In this document: positions 38,061-47,103 of the stretch, piece after piece | Layout of the letters: the number at the start of each line of letters is the position of its first letter | Numbering within the stretch: position 1 is the stretch's first letter | DNA from: Flavobacterium sp. HSC-32F16 | GTDB taxonomy: Bacteria > Bacteroidota > Bacteroidia > Flavobacteriales > Flavobacteriaceae | Length of the DNA: 64,000 nucleotides | NCBI RefSeq assembly: GCF_024171645.1 | Contig: NZ_JALKAC010000013.1 | Span: forward strand, 115,173 to 179,172 | Direction: 5' to 3' | The notes under the pieces: generated by a model | Database searches by the model: none | What the model was told of the DNA's origin: nothing | The model's input: only the letters and a program-made list of their open reading frames with translations | Made by a program: the position numbers and the translations under genes

Positions 38061-38122
38061 ATTGAATTTAAAAAATAGATTATTCTGTAAAGAATTTATT
38101 TTTGCCTTTAAAATTTCAGGTT

Positions 38123-40402
38123 TTATTTTAGTTCAAACTTGCTTGTAAGTCCTTCGTTTGAATTCCATCCAACCATAACATTAAATAAGCCCGGTTCTAC
38201 TAAAAACTTGCCTTCGTTGTCATAAAAACCTAGTTCTTTATCTGTCAAGGTAAACTGAATTGTTTTGGTTTCTCCTTTTTTTAATTCGATAAGTTCAAAA
38301 CCTTTTAGTTCTTTTACGGGTCTTACTATAGAGGCAGCTGGATCATTTAGGTACAATTGAACCACTTCTTTTCCGTCAAAATTTCCGGTATTGGTAACAT
38401 CAACAGAAACTTCGATTTTTTCTCCTTTTTGGAAAGAAGGTTTTGCTATTTTTAAATTTTTATAAGCGAAAGAAGTATAGCTTAATCCATAACCGAAAGG
38501 ATATAAAGGTGTTTTTTCAACATCAGAATAATGCGACCAAAATACATTTTGATCTTTATCCGTTGGTCTTCCGGTATTGTATAAATTGTAATAAATAGGG
38601 CATTGGCCTACATTTCTAGGGAAAGACATTGTCAGTTTACCACTTGGGTTATAATCACCGTATAAAACCTGTGCAACTGCATTTCCGGTTTGTGTTCCTA
38701 ACTGCCACGCTTCAACAATAGCAGGGATATGCTGTGCAGCCCAAGGCAATGCTAAAGGACGTCCGTTATTTAATACTAAAACAATATTAGGATTTACTTT
38801 GTAAACTTCCTCTAATAATTGCTGTTGATTTCCAGGTAAACCCAATTCAGTTCTGCTTCGCCCTTCGCCGCTTTGAAAACCAATTTCGCCCAAAACCATT
38901 ACCACAACTTCGGCCTCTTTTGCTGCTTTTTTTGCTGCTTCAAATCCAGAAAAATCGGTTGTATTAATTTTTACTTCGTCTACAAATAGCTGTTTGTTTA
39001 CAGCGACATCTGTTCCTTTTTCATAAACTAGTGCATTGTTTTTGTATTGCTGCATTCCTTCAAGAACTGAAACTGCGGTATTATCATCGGCAGCAATTCT
39101 CCAGCTTCCTAATGGGCTGTTTTTGTCATTTGCCAAAGCGCCGATTAAAGCAATTTTAGCTCCTGATTTTTTTAGAGGCAGAAGGTTTTTATCATTTTTT
39201 AATAAAACAATCGATTTTTTTGCCATGTCCAGAACGGCATCATTATTTGCCTTATTGCTGATGTTTGCTTTTTCACGAGTTTCATCACAATATTTATAAG
39301 GATCGTCAAATAAACCTAATTCAAATTTTACTCGAAGAATTCTGCGAACTGCATCATCAATCACAGTTTCTTTTACCAATCCTTTTTTTACTAACTGAGC
39401 TAATTCTGTCACATAAACATTCGATTCCATATCCATGTCAGAACCTGCAATGGCGGCTTTTTTAGCTGCATCGGCTGCATCAGCAGCGTAGCCGTGAGTA
39501 ATCATTTCGGCGATAGAAGCCCAGTCAGACACTACAAAACCTTTAAATCCCCAGGCTCCTTTTAAAATATCTCTTTGCAAAAAGACGTTTCCTGTTGCCG
39601 GAATACCATTTAAGGTGTTAAATGAATTCATAAAAGTGCGAATTCCTGCATCGACTGTTGCTTTAAAAGGCGGTAAAACCGTATTGTATAACTTCGAATT
39701 ACTCATATCAACGCTGTTGTATTCTCGTCCTGCTTCTACAAAACCATACGCGGCAAAATGCTTTGCGCAAGCTATAATTGAGGTATTATCGAATTTTTCG
39801 CCCTGAAAACCTTTTACTCTTGCCGCAGCAATTTTACTTCCTAAGTAAGGATCTTCACCAGCTCCTTCCATCACTCTTCCCCATCGTGCATCATTGGCTA
39901 CATCTACATTTGGCGCAAAAGTCCAGTTTAAGCCTGATGCTGAAGCTTCAAGAGCTGCCACACGAGCCGAATTTTTAATGGCTTCTAAATCCCAGCTTGC
40001 GGCTTCTGCCAACGGAATGGGACTGAGGGTTTTGTAACCATGAATGACATCAAAACCAAAAATAAGCGGAATTCCAAGGCGGGTTTCTTCAACAGCAATT
40101 TTTTGTACTGCTCTTACTTCTTTAACGCCGCGAACGGTAAGCATAGAACCTACCCATCCCTTTTTTATATTATTGTATTTTTCTTCATTAGACCCAGATT
40201 CTGGTTTTGGTCCTGTAACATCCCATGAACCATTATACTGATTCATTTGGCCCACCTTTTCTTCTAATGTCATTTCTTTCATCAAAAGTGAAATACGGTC
40301 TTCAATTGGTTTTTTGGTATCCATATGTTTTTTGGTTTGTGCGTATCCGTTCATACAAATGACTAATAGTAGAAAGGCAAAATTTTTAATTTGTTTTTTC
40401 AT
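38123..40402 (-). CDS. GH3 beta-glucosidase/beta-xylosidase (BglX-like)
   Basis: This is a 759-residue periplasmic GH3 enzyme without a PA14 insert. A signal peptide ends GYAQ near residue 21. The TIM barrel (about 35-365) has KHFAAYG and nucleophile Asp293 in VVSDWAS; the SDW form is usual in BglX-like beta-glucosidases and in some xylosidases. The alpha/beta sandwich (about 385-620) and FN3-like C-terminal domain (about 665-759) complete the standard build. It is a monocistronic leftward gene with its own sensor-type operator 116-181 bp upstream. This ties it to the xylan regulon even though the sequence looks glucosidase-like. It may process xylo- or mixed-linkage gluco-oligosaccharides. 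Confidence 0.92.
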   Translation of the reverse strand: MKKQIKNFAFLLLVICMNGYAQTKKHMDTKKPIEDRISLLMKEMTLEEKVGQMNQYNGSWDVTGPKPESGSNEEKYNNIKKGWVGSMLTVRGVKEVRAVQKIAVEETRLGIPLIFGFDVIHGYKTLSPIPLAEAASWDLEAIKNSARVAALEASASGLNWTFAPNVDVANDARWGRVMEGAGEDPYLGSKIAAARVKGFQGEKFDNTSIIACAKHFAAYGFVEAGREYNSVDMSNSKLYNTVLPPFKATVDAGIRTFMNSFNTLNGIPATGNVFLQRDILKGAWGFKGFVVSDWASIAEMITHGYAADAADAAKKAAIAGSDMDMESNVYVTELAQLVKKGLVKETVIDDAVRRILRVKFELGLFDDPYKYCDETREKANISNKANNDAVLDMAKKSIVLLKNDKNLLPLKKSGAKIALIGALANDKNSPLGSWRIAADDNTAVSVLEGMQQYKNNALVYEKGTDVAVNKQLFVDEVKINTTDFSGFEAAKKAAKEAEVVVMVLGEIGFQSGEGRSRTELGLPGNQQQLLEEVYKVNPNIVLVLNNGRPLALPWAAQHIPAIVEAWQLGTQTGNAVAQVLYGDYNPSGKLTMSFPRNVGQCPIYYNLYNTGRPTDKDQNVFWSHYSDVEKTPLYPFGYGLSYTSFAYKNLKIAKPSFQKGEKIEVSVDVTNTGNFDGKEVVQLYLNDPAASIVRPVKELKGFELIELKKGETKTIQFTLTDKELGFYDNEGKFLVEPGLFNVMVGWNSNEGLTSKFELK

Positions 40403-40517
40403 TATGTGGTTTTTGTTTTTATAGTAAAGATTTTGGTATTAGTTGGGTTTAGATTTTTTTTATTAATACTATAATTTTGATGATCCATTTGTGTGAATTC
40501 GATAGTATTTAAGAGTG

Positions 40518-40583
40518 TAAATTTAGTTTTACAGCGATAATTTAAATAGTAAATTTGATGCATTATGTATTACAAATGATGCA
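40518..40583 (-). promoter_or_regulatory. HTCS operator and promoter of GH3
   Basis: On the minus strand TGCATCA half-sites (plus positions 40577-40583 and 40556-40562) start 21 bp apart. After a 30-bp gap comes TAAATTTA (40525-40518), a one-mismatch -7 element. This repeats the geometry at susC1 and susC2. The rest of the 40403-40925 spacer holds a weak hairpin at 40719-40744 (AGCAGAAT / ATTCTGCT), possibly ending the antiporter transcript, and otherwise nothing recognised. Confidence 0.68.
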
Positions 40584-40925
40584 TTTGCAATATTTGTGAA
40601 TAAAATAAATAAAAAGATTTGCTGTTTTTAACAGAAAAGGAGAGTTGTAATCTTTAATTTAAAGATTAAAAATAAAATTGATGAAACACTTTTCTTGAGG
40701 ATTAATCAATGTTTCAAAAGCAGAATTTGCTATTTCATTCTGCTAAAAATATGTTGAAATATAAGGCATCGTCAACGCACTAAACACATCAATGAGCAAA
40801 CCTTAAAATTTGTTCTTTTAAAGTATATGATTGAGGTTTTGATGCTGCAAGAATAAAAATGGATTTCTTATTTTTTGTAATATAAGCAAGTAGAACTCAC
40901 AGCATATTTTAATTTAAATAAAAGA

Positions 40926-42002
40926 CTAAGGATATATCATCAGGAAAATAAACGCAAATAAGTTAACCAGAAGAACAACTCCATACACGATATTCGATTT
41001 TCCTTTACTGAGCGACAACATTACAGTAAATACAGATAATGCTAATAAAACAATAGATTTAATATCCAGTCCTAATATAATTGGCATATCCATTATAATG
41101 CAGACCGCTGCAACACTGGGAATAGTTAATCCAATACTTGCCAAAGCCGAACCTAAGGCTAAATTTATACTGGTCTGCAGTCTGTTTTTTCTTGCTGCTA
41201 TAATGGCCGCAACTGCTTCAGGGAGCAGGATAATAATAGCAATTATAACTCCAACCAGACTTTTTGGAAGTCTGTAACTCACAATAATGGTTTCAATAGT
41301 AGGCGAGAGTGTTTTGGCTAGGAGTACCACAATGCCCAAACTGACAATGAGAAAGACCAGACTGGTATAAAATGTTTTATTATTAATTGTTATTCGATTA
41401 GCTGTATCGTCATTTTCATCCTCACCGTCAGTCAGGAAATATTGTCGGTATCGTGTAGTCTGCGCAAATAGAAAAGAAAAATAAATAATAATACAGGCAA
41501 TGGAAGCAAAAACAAGCTGTGGTTCTGAATAATATGATCCTGATACACTTTCTGTAAAAGTTGGAAATACGAGCGTAAATACTATAATTGAAATAAGTGA
41601 AACTAAACCAATGGTTACGGAAGAAGCAGAAAAATTTTGCTCATAATGTTTTAGTCCTCCAATTAAAAGACAGAGGCCAATAATTCCGTTAAGAATAAGC
41701 ATTGTTGCCGCGTATACAGTATCTCTGGCCAGTGAAACTGCTTCCGGACCATCAGACATCATTAAGGATATAATTATCGAAACTTCGATTACGGTTATTG
41801 ATACGGCTAAAATTATAGTTCCATAAGGTTCTCCTACTCTTTCTGCAATTATTTCGGAATGATGTACAGCCGACATAACGCTTAAAATAAGTAGTATACT
41901 GGCAATGATTTGAAAAATACTGCTGCCCTCTATAAGTCCGCTGAAGAAAAGAATCCAGGATAATGCCGGAATAATAATAGTCCATTGAAGTAATTGTTTC
42001 AT
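40926..42002 (-). CDS. ChaA-like calcium/cation:proton antiporter
   Basis: This is a 358-residue inner-membrane protein with about 10-11 helices in two homologous halves, as in the CaCA superfamily. The acidic alpha-repeat motifs are visible as GEPYGTIILAVSITVIEVSI near residues 56-75 and VIIAIIILLPEAVAAI near 255-270. Such ChaA/CAX proteins export Ca2+ (or Na+/K+) in exchange for protons. A hydrophilic loop with DGEDENDD (about 190-200) separates the halves. It stands alone between the xylan and siderophore loci. A sequence resembling the iron boxes of the siderophore locus (42008-42025) lies just before its start. The ion preference is unknown. Confidence 0.85.
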   Translation of the reverse strand: MKQLLQWTIIIPALSWILFFSGLIEGSSIFQIIASILLILSVMSAVHHSEIIAERVGEPYGTIILAVSITVIEVSIIISLMMSDGPEAVSLARDTVYAATMLILNGIIGLCLLIGGLKHYEQNFSASSVTIGLVSLISIIVFTLVFPTFTESVSGSYYSEPQLVFASIACIIIYFSFLFAQTTRYRQYFLTDGEDENDDTANRITINNKTFYTSLVFLIVSLGIVVLLAKTLSPTIETIIVSYRLPKSLVGVIIAIIILLPEAVAAIIAARKNRLQTSINLALGSALASIGLTIPSVAAVCIIMDMPIILGLDIKSIVLLALSVFTVMLSLSKGKSNIVYGVVLLVNLFAFIFLMIYP

Positions 42003-42007
42003 TTTTC

Positions 42008-42025
42008 TAATTTAGAATTAATATT
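42008..42025. promoter_or_regulatory. Degenerate iron-box-like palindrome before the antiporter gene
   Basis: TAATTTAGAATTAATATT matches 14 of 18 bases of the box found twice in the siderophore locus and contains arms TAATT / AATTA. It lies 6-23 bases upstream of the ATG. In an AT-rich genome this can be chance. Confidence 0.3.
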
Positions 42026-42141
42026 TGGCCAAAATCCCAGCAAAATGGGCTTTTTCTCATTTTCTAAGATAGGGCTTTTTTATCGAAATTGATAAAAAAA
42101 AATGTTTTGGACTATAAATTAGAATCAATCTGCGTTAAAAA

Positions 42142-42177
42142 AGAAAAATCTGCTCTTTCGAACAGATTCTTCTTTTA
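42142..42177 (-). terminator. Terminator at the end of the siderophore gene series
   Basis: The arms AATCTG / CAGATT are extended by flanking AAGAA / TTCTT pairing and followed by T's on the minus strand. It lies about 66 bases past the stop of the DUF4374-like lipoprotein gene. Confidence 0.7.
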
Positions 42178-42242
42178 AACTTGTAATAATCAAATTCCTA
42201 ATCTTATATCTAGAAGATTAGATTATAAAAATAAGTTATTCA

Positions 42243-43457
42243 CTATCTTAGTTTTCCAACAAATATTAAACTACCGCCAATCGCTTCAGAAACGGCTTCA
42301 AATTCTGCAGCTCCTTTTTGCTTCAATAGGCTGAATTTACCATCAGGAGCAGTGATATTACCATAATATTCTACACCATCAATTGTACCAACCGTATAAA
42401 CTGTACCGTATTTTTCAAAAGAAGTAAATGGTTCAACTTTTAATGTTTTTAAATCGACAAGTGCAAATTTTGTAGGAGCATTGTACCAATCAGCAGGTTT
42501 TGCCGGCGGTGTAAATGTATTGTCCAGATATTGAGCAAGGGCTTTGTCTCCGTGAACGTAAGCTACAACATTTACTGAATGAGCATTTAGAGGTCCTTTT
42601 AAGTCTACAAAAAAGTTAGAATCAAATGTTCCGTTAGGATTTACCTTTAACAGTCCGCCAGCTGGAGGAGCGCCCGTTACTGTACTGTAATCTAATGAAA
42701 GAGAGGTAGCGCGCGAAGGTCTGTAGTACAAAGTACCGTCATTTCCTTTGGCAAATGTATCATACCCCATTGACATACGAGAATCTTTAACATAAGAAAC
42801 CACTTTTGATGCGATATCAAAAACTGCAATTTGAGCATATTGTGGAAACTTATTATAATCAGTAGGAGTTGCGGCTACTGGTAAAATGATTTTTTTTGCA
42901 GAAGTAACATAACTCATATAAGTAGATGTCTTAACGGCAGCATCATTACTTAAAGGTAATGGAGTAACTGCTATAGTTTCTGTTATAGCCATAGTTGTTG
43001 GATTGAACTTAATTATTTTTCCATCATTTAAGGCGAAAAAATAAGCTTCTGTTTCAGAGACAAAGGCTGGAGGTCCAAAAGTACCGCTCACACCTGTACC
43101 TGCAAGACTTAAAGCATCCGAAGCCGAAATTTTCATGTCATTACTTACATTATATTTGGTTAAGGTTGAAGCTGTACCATTCCAAACATAAGGATGTTCA
43201 CCATAGGAATATATTGTAGCGCCCGGACCTATCTCTGTCATTGTTTTATAATCAAGAGTTGAAGGGAATTTATCGTATGCACCTAAATAAAAAACCCTGC
43301 CTCCAGGAGTATTTACACGAACTGATGCAATAACTGCAGGATTATCACCTTGACCTTCATCTGTTTTAGGATCATCTGAGCTGCAGGATGTTAATGCGAA
43401 TATTGAACACATTATTGCTAATGCAGCATGTTTTATAAAAAATCGATTTGTTTTCAT
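42243..43457 (-). CDS. DUF4374-like beta-propeller lipoprotein, siderophore-associated
   Basis: This is a 404-residue lipoprotein: lipobox LTSC (Cys25) then SSDDPKTDE, an acidic surface-export-like stretch. The remainder looks like a beta-propeller of repeated strand pairs (for example KFALVDLKTLKVEPF, KIIKFNPTTMAI). Proteins of this type are encoded next to TonB-dependent siderophore receptors in Bacteroidota; I recall XusB of Bacteroides as a characterised relative that holds ferric siderophore at the surface. It is 24 bp after the receptor gene and so in its operon. I infer that it binds the ferric siderophore and passes it to the receptor. Confidence 0.72.
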   Translation of the reverse strand: MKTNRFFIKHAALAIMCSIFALTSCSSDDPKTDEGQGDNPAVIASVRVNTPGGRVFYLGAYDKFPSTLDYKTMTEIGPGATIYSYGEHPYVWNGTASTLTKYNVSNDMKISASDALSLAGTGVSGTFGPPAFVSETEAYFFALNDGKIIKFNPTTMAITETIAVTPLPLSNDAAVKTSTYMSYVTSAKKIILPVAATPTDYNKFPQYAQIAVFDIASKVVSYVKDSRMSMGYDTFAKGNDGTLYYRPSRATSLSLDYSTVTGAPPAGGLLKVNPNGTFDSNFFVDLKGPLNAHSVNVVAYVHGDKALAQYLDNTFTPPAKPADWYNAPTKFALVDLKTLKVEPFTSFEKYGTVYTVGTIDGVEYYGNITAPDGKFSLLKQKGAAEFEAVSEAIGGSLIFVGKLR

Positions 43458-43481
43458 ATTTGTTGGTTTATATAATTAGAG

Positions 43482-45851
43482 TTAAAATTGAGTTACTAAT
43501 TTGATATTAAATGATCTTCCCGGCTTTTGTACGCCAAAAAAGTCATAATTTTTTTCATTGCTTAGGTTTTGTATTTCTGCTGTAATGGCATATTTAGCCC
43601 CATTTATACTATTATGATAGGTTGTGCCAAAATCAAAAGTCTGCTGGCTTGGAATGACAAAAGGATTTACAGACGCACTTTCCCAGCTTCTAAAAAATTC
43701 ATATACATATCTTGCATCAAGAAAAAGAGATAGTTTATCTGATTTGCCAATTATGTTGTGAAAAGAATAATTTGCACCTCCATTAGCAAAAAAATAAGGC
43801 TGATTTGGAACTCTGTCTCCTTTATAAGCAGCAAATATTCCTTCGTTTGAGTCATTATAAAAGTGCTGGTAAGTGCTGTTTGCGTGAAATGAAAGTTTAT
43901 CATTTTTAGAAGTCCAGCTTCCGGAAACTTCAATTCCTTTAGAAGTGGCGGCAAATACATTCTGATAAATATTATTGCGATCTACACTGGGTACAAACAA
44001 GATTTGATTGTCTATCTTTCTTAAAAAAACATTGGTTTGTACTTGCCAATTGCTTGTTTCATAATTTGCTTTGGACTTGAAAAATAACTCAAAATTGACG
44101 TTATGACTGCGTTCTGGTTTTAAATTTATATTGCCTTGTATGAATTGGCCGTCTCCAAACAACTCGTCTGTTTGAGGTAAACGTGTAGCGTATTCATAAG
44201 TTAGCCTTGTAGAAAATTGTTCGTTGAATTTATAACGAAATCCATTTCCAAAACCAAAATAGTTCACACTTCTGTCTTCTTTCACTACGGTATTGTTAGA
44301 AGGTATTTTTTCTTCTGAATTTATTTTTTGGAAATAATTTTTAACAAAAAAAACATCTTCTAATCGTTCATTAAAGGCATTTATTTTAAGGTCTGCACCG
44401 TTTACCCATGTAAACAAATCTCTTACGGCACTGGCCGGATCGTAGCCATTAATAAGTCTGTCGTCTCCGGTTTGTTTTGAGTAGGTTGGTGCTGAAGTAA
44501 AACTCAGGGCATATTGATTATTGATTTTCCATGAAGCTTTCAGACGTGAAAAAACATCATTATTCCATGTATAGGTATCACTTGGGCCTGTAGATTCTGA
44601 AATTTCTCCGCTTACATTTCCTGCAGAACCATCAATACGCTCACCATACCAATTATAGACATAATCAGATACATCTGTAAATTGACGTTCGCGGTAATTG
44701 TATCCGGAAATAAAATCCAATACAAAATTTTCACCAAAATCATTGCGATAGGTAAGGACAGATCCAGCCGATTTTCGATAGGTCATAACTTCTCCGTAGG
44801 GAACTCCAACCATTAATTGATTGTGCTGAATTTCTTTTGTATAATCTGTATAAAATCCTTCGATGCTCAATTCCTTTGCCCAGGTTCTGTCTTTTAGACC
44901 TGTTACTAATTGTAAACCGTAGCCTTTGTATGCATCATGAAATCTAGGTACTGTTACTTTTTTAATCTTACCGGCATCATCTGCAACATCTACATCTACT
45001 TTATAGTTGTTTTGAGAGGTATCGTAAAATCCGCTTCCTTTTATAAAAAAACCAGTCTCCTGATTGTAATTGTTAAGAATTAAAGATGTTCTGTAGGTTC
45101 CGAAAGATCCTGCCTGAGCAGAAAAAGAGCCGCTGAAACCCGTCTTTATTTTTGGGGTGATTAAATTTACAGCACCACCAAGAGCATCTGCTCCAAATTC
45201 TATAGGAACCACTCCTTTATAGACTTCAACACGATCAATTAAATTTACAGGAACTGTTGAGATTCCAAAAGTATAACCGTGATATTCCAAGGGAATTCCT
45301 TCTAAGAAAAACCGAATTTGATTTCCTGTCAGTCCATTCATAGAGAAATTTGTTCTTGAACCCAAACCGCCGCTGCGTCTAACACTTATACCTTGAGTTT
45401 GGGCAAGCACTTCACCCAAATCTGCAGTTTTAAACTTGGCTTCCTTCATTTCTATTACAGAAACGGCTTGTGCTGTTTCCTCCTTTTTCTTTTTTTCAGA
45501 TAGGCTTTTTACAACTACATCATTTAATTTCTCTGCTTCTTTTGATGTTTTTTCCACTTTATCTAAAGTTATAGTAACCGGAGTATTGAGTGAATTTTCT
45601 AAAACTATTGAATGCTTCTTTGAAATATACCCATTTAAACTTATTTCAATTGTATAACTGCCATTTTGCAGATTATCTATCTGATAAAATCCATTCGAAT
45701 TTGTTTCTGCATTTATTATTGTACCTAAAAGCTGAATATTAACTCCGGTTAAGGGATTTCCGTATTCATCATTCACTTTACCAGAGATTGTGTTTTGTGC
45801 CGCTAAAAATGTCGACGAGAATATTAAGAGCAATACTATTTTGAGCTTCAT
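43482..45851 (-). CDS. TonB-dependent siderophore receptor
   Basis: This is a 789-residue outer-membrane receptor. A signal peptide ends LAAQ near residue 19. A carboxypeptidase-regulatory-like domain (about 22-95), a plug (about 125-235; GISVRRSGGLGSR, DRVEVYKG, GADALGGAVNLITPK) and a 22-strand barrel ending KLVTQF follow. It is FecA/CirA-like rather than SusC-like: shorter and without a SusD partner. It is preceded by a promoter (TACTTTTG, 45902-45909) with an iron-box candidate at 45880-45897, and followed by the DUF4374-like lipoprotein. It is most likely the uptake receptor for the siderophore made by the neighbouring genes. Confidence 0.9.
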   Translation of the reverse strand: MKLKIVLLLIFSSTFLAAQNTISGKVNDEYGNPLTGVNIQLLGTIINAETNSNGFYQIDNLQNGSYTIEISLNGYISKKHSIVLENSLNTPVTITLDKVEKTSKEAEKLNDVVVKSLSEKKKKEETAQAVSVIEMKEAKFKTADLGEVLAQTQGISVRRSGGLGSRTNFSMNGLTGNQIRFFLEGIPLEYHGYTFGISTVPVNLIDRVEVYKGVVPIEFGADALGGAVNLITPKIKTGFSGSFSAQAGSFGTYRTSLILNNYNQETGFFIKGSGFYDTSQNNYKVDVDVADDAGKIKKVTVPRFHDAYKGYGLQLVTGLKDRTWAKELSIEGFYTDYTKEIQHNQLMVGVPYGEVMTYRKSAGSVLTYRNDFGENFVLDFISGYNYRERQFTDVSDYVYNWYGERIDGSAGNVSGEISESTGPSDTYTWNNDVFSRLKASWKINNQYALSFTSAPTYSKQTGDDRLINGYDPASAVRDLFTWVNGADLKINAFNERLEDVFFVKNYFQKINSEEKIPSNNTVVKEDRSVNYFGFGNGFRYKFNEQFSTRLTYEYATRLPQTDELFGDGQFIQGNINLKPERSHNVNFELFFKSKANYETSNWQVQTNVFLRKIDNQILFVPSVDRNNIYQNVFAATSKGIEVSGSWTSKNDKLSFHANSTYQHFYNDSNEGIFAAYKGDRVPNQPYFFANGGANYSFHNIIGKSDKLSLFLDARYVYEFFRSWESASVNPFVIPSQQTFDFGTTYHNSINGAKYAITAEIQNLSNEKNYDFFGVQKPGRSFNIKLVTQF

Positions 45852-45879
45852 GAAATATACTTAGAATTATATACTATTC

Positions 45880-45936
45880 TTATTTAGAATGAATAAAGGT
45901 TCAAAAGTATGAAATTATCTATTAATAATATCCAAA
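45880..45936 (-). promoter_or_regulatory. Receptor promoter with candidate Fur box
   Basis: On the minus strand TTTG (45936-45933), 23 bp and TACTTTTG (45909-45902) form a Bacteroidota promoter. The 18-mer TTATTTAGAATGAATAAA (plus strand 45880-45897) covers the expected start point and recurs exactly at 58083-58100. A related TTAGAAT core lies at 45861-45867. Repression by iron is inferred from gene content. Confidence 0.65.
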
Positions 45937-45960
45937 TGGTTAAATAAAATATATTAAAAT

Positions 45961-47052
45961 TTAATCCAGGGCTTCTATAATTTTTGGCTTTTGGTTCTTT
46001 TTTCTCAAAAAATCGAACAGAATCTGAACCGAAAATGTCAATATAATATAAAGTCCTATAAGTGCCAGTACAGTTGTTATTCCGTTCTGTCTAAAACCAA
46101 AAATGCCTTTACCCCAGGAAATCAGAATCCATTGTGTCATATACATTGTGGTTAGGTTTTTACTGCAATATTTTAATAATTTTGTAAATTTATTTTCTTT
46201 TACATTTATGGATATTTTAAAAATAATCCATAGAAAAATTAATGTCCAGCCTGCGAAATAAATAACACCGCCCGGACCCATATGGTAAAAACCATTGTAA
46301 TTGTAAGTTCCGTAAATAAAAACCAAAGGCGCACCCAGGGCAAGAAACAACAAACCAGTATATAACATGTTTTTAAACAATTGCGGTCTGTTATAATTGA
46401 GTTCCTGATACCATTTGCCAAAAAACATTCCTATTATAATAAATGACATCCAAGGAAAAACAGGAAAATAAACGTATGCCGGAAAATCATTACTGAAAAG
46501 AAGATCTAACACATAATTAACTACAGGATAATTCAAATTGATCCCGCTGACTTCTCTGGAAACTAATGCTATTAAGAGGCCAATGGCTAAGATTCCATAT
46601 TTATTCGTTACATATTTTCTAATAAAACCAATAAAAAGCAATGACATTCCTGCTAATTGAAGTATATCGCCCAATAACATCAAATACATATATTGCTGCT
46701 CTATTGGACCGTGCCATCCGTATCTTTGTATAAAATTATCTGGCGCAAAACCAAAAATTACAGGAAAAATGAACTTTAAAAAATTCATTAAAAGTGCAGC
46801 CGTTAAAAGTAGTCCGCCGCGTGTTATAGAACTTTTGAGGCTTTGATGACGAGAGGTCATAAATGTTATTCCCATACAGATTAGAAAAATAGAAGTTCCT
46901 CTGCCTAGAAAGACAATAAAACTGCCAATAAAGGTTTCCGACTGCGATTTAACATCTGCAAATGTCAGCAGTGTATGTATGATTATCATTCCAATAACAC
47001 TCATTCCTTTTATTAGATCCAGTGCTGCAATTCTTTTACTTTGCTGTTCCAT
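45961..47052 (-). CDS. Membrane acyltransferase of the HGSNAT/DUF1624 type
   Basis: This is a 363-residue integral membrane protein with about ten helices. The start RIAALDLIKGMSVIGMIIIH and the segment FLGRGTSIFLICMGITF resemble the catalytic domain of heparan-alpha-glucosaminide N-acetyltransferase-like proteins and more loosely the acyltransferase-3 family; His22 would be the candidate acyl-accepting residue. It ends the leftward biosynthetic series, 51 bp after the adenylating enzyme gene. With the ligase and carrier protein it could transfer an activated acyl group across or at the membrane to the siderophore. The family assignment is moderate and the substrate unknown. Confidence 0.68.
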   Translation of the reverse strand: MEQQSKRIAALDLIKGMSVIGMIIIHTLLTFADVKSQSETFIGSFIVFLGRGTSIFLICMGITFMTSRHQSLKSSITRGGLLLTAALLMNFLKFIFPVIFGFAPDNFIQRYGWHGPIEQQYMYLMLLGDILQLAGMSLLFIGFIRKYVTNKYGILAIGLLIALVSREVSGINLNYPVVNYVLDLLFSNDFPAYVYFPVFPWMSFIIIGMFFGKWYQELNYNRPQLFKNMLYTGLLFLALGAPLVFIYGTYNYNGFYHMGPGGVIYFAGWTLIFLWIIFKISINVKENKFTKLLKYCSKNLTTMYMTQWILISWGKGIFGFRQNGITTVLALIGLYIILTFSVQILFDFLRKKNQKPKIIEALD

Positions 47053-47103
47053 AGTTTTGTTTTTTTTAGGTTTATATTACCTAATTATTTTAAATATTAG
47101 AAA

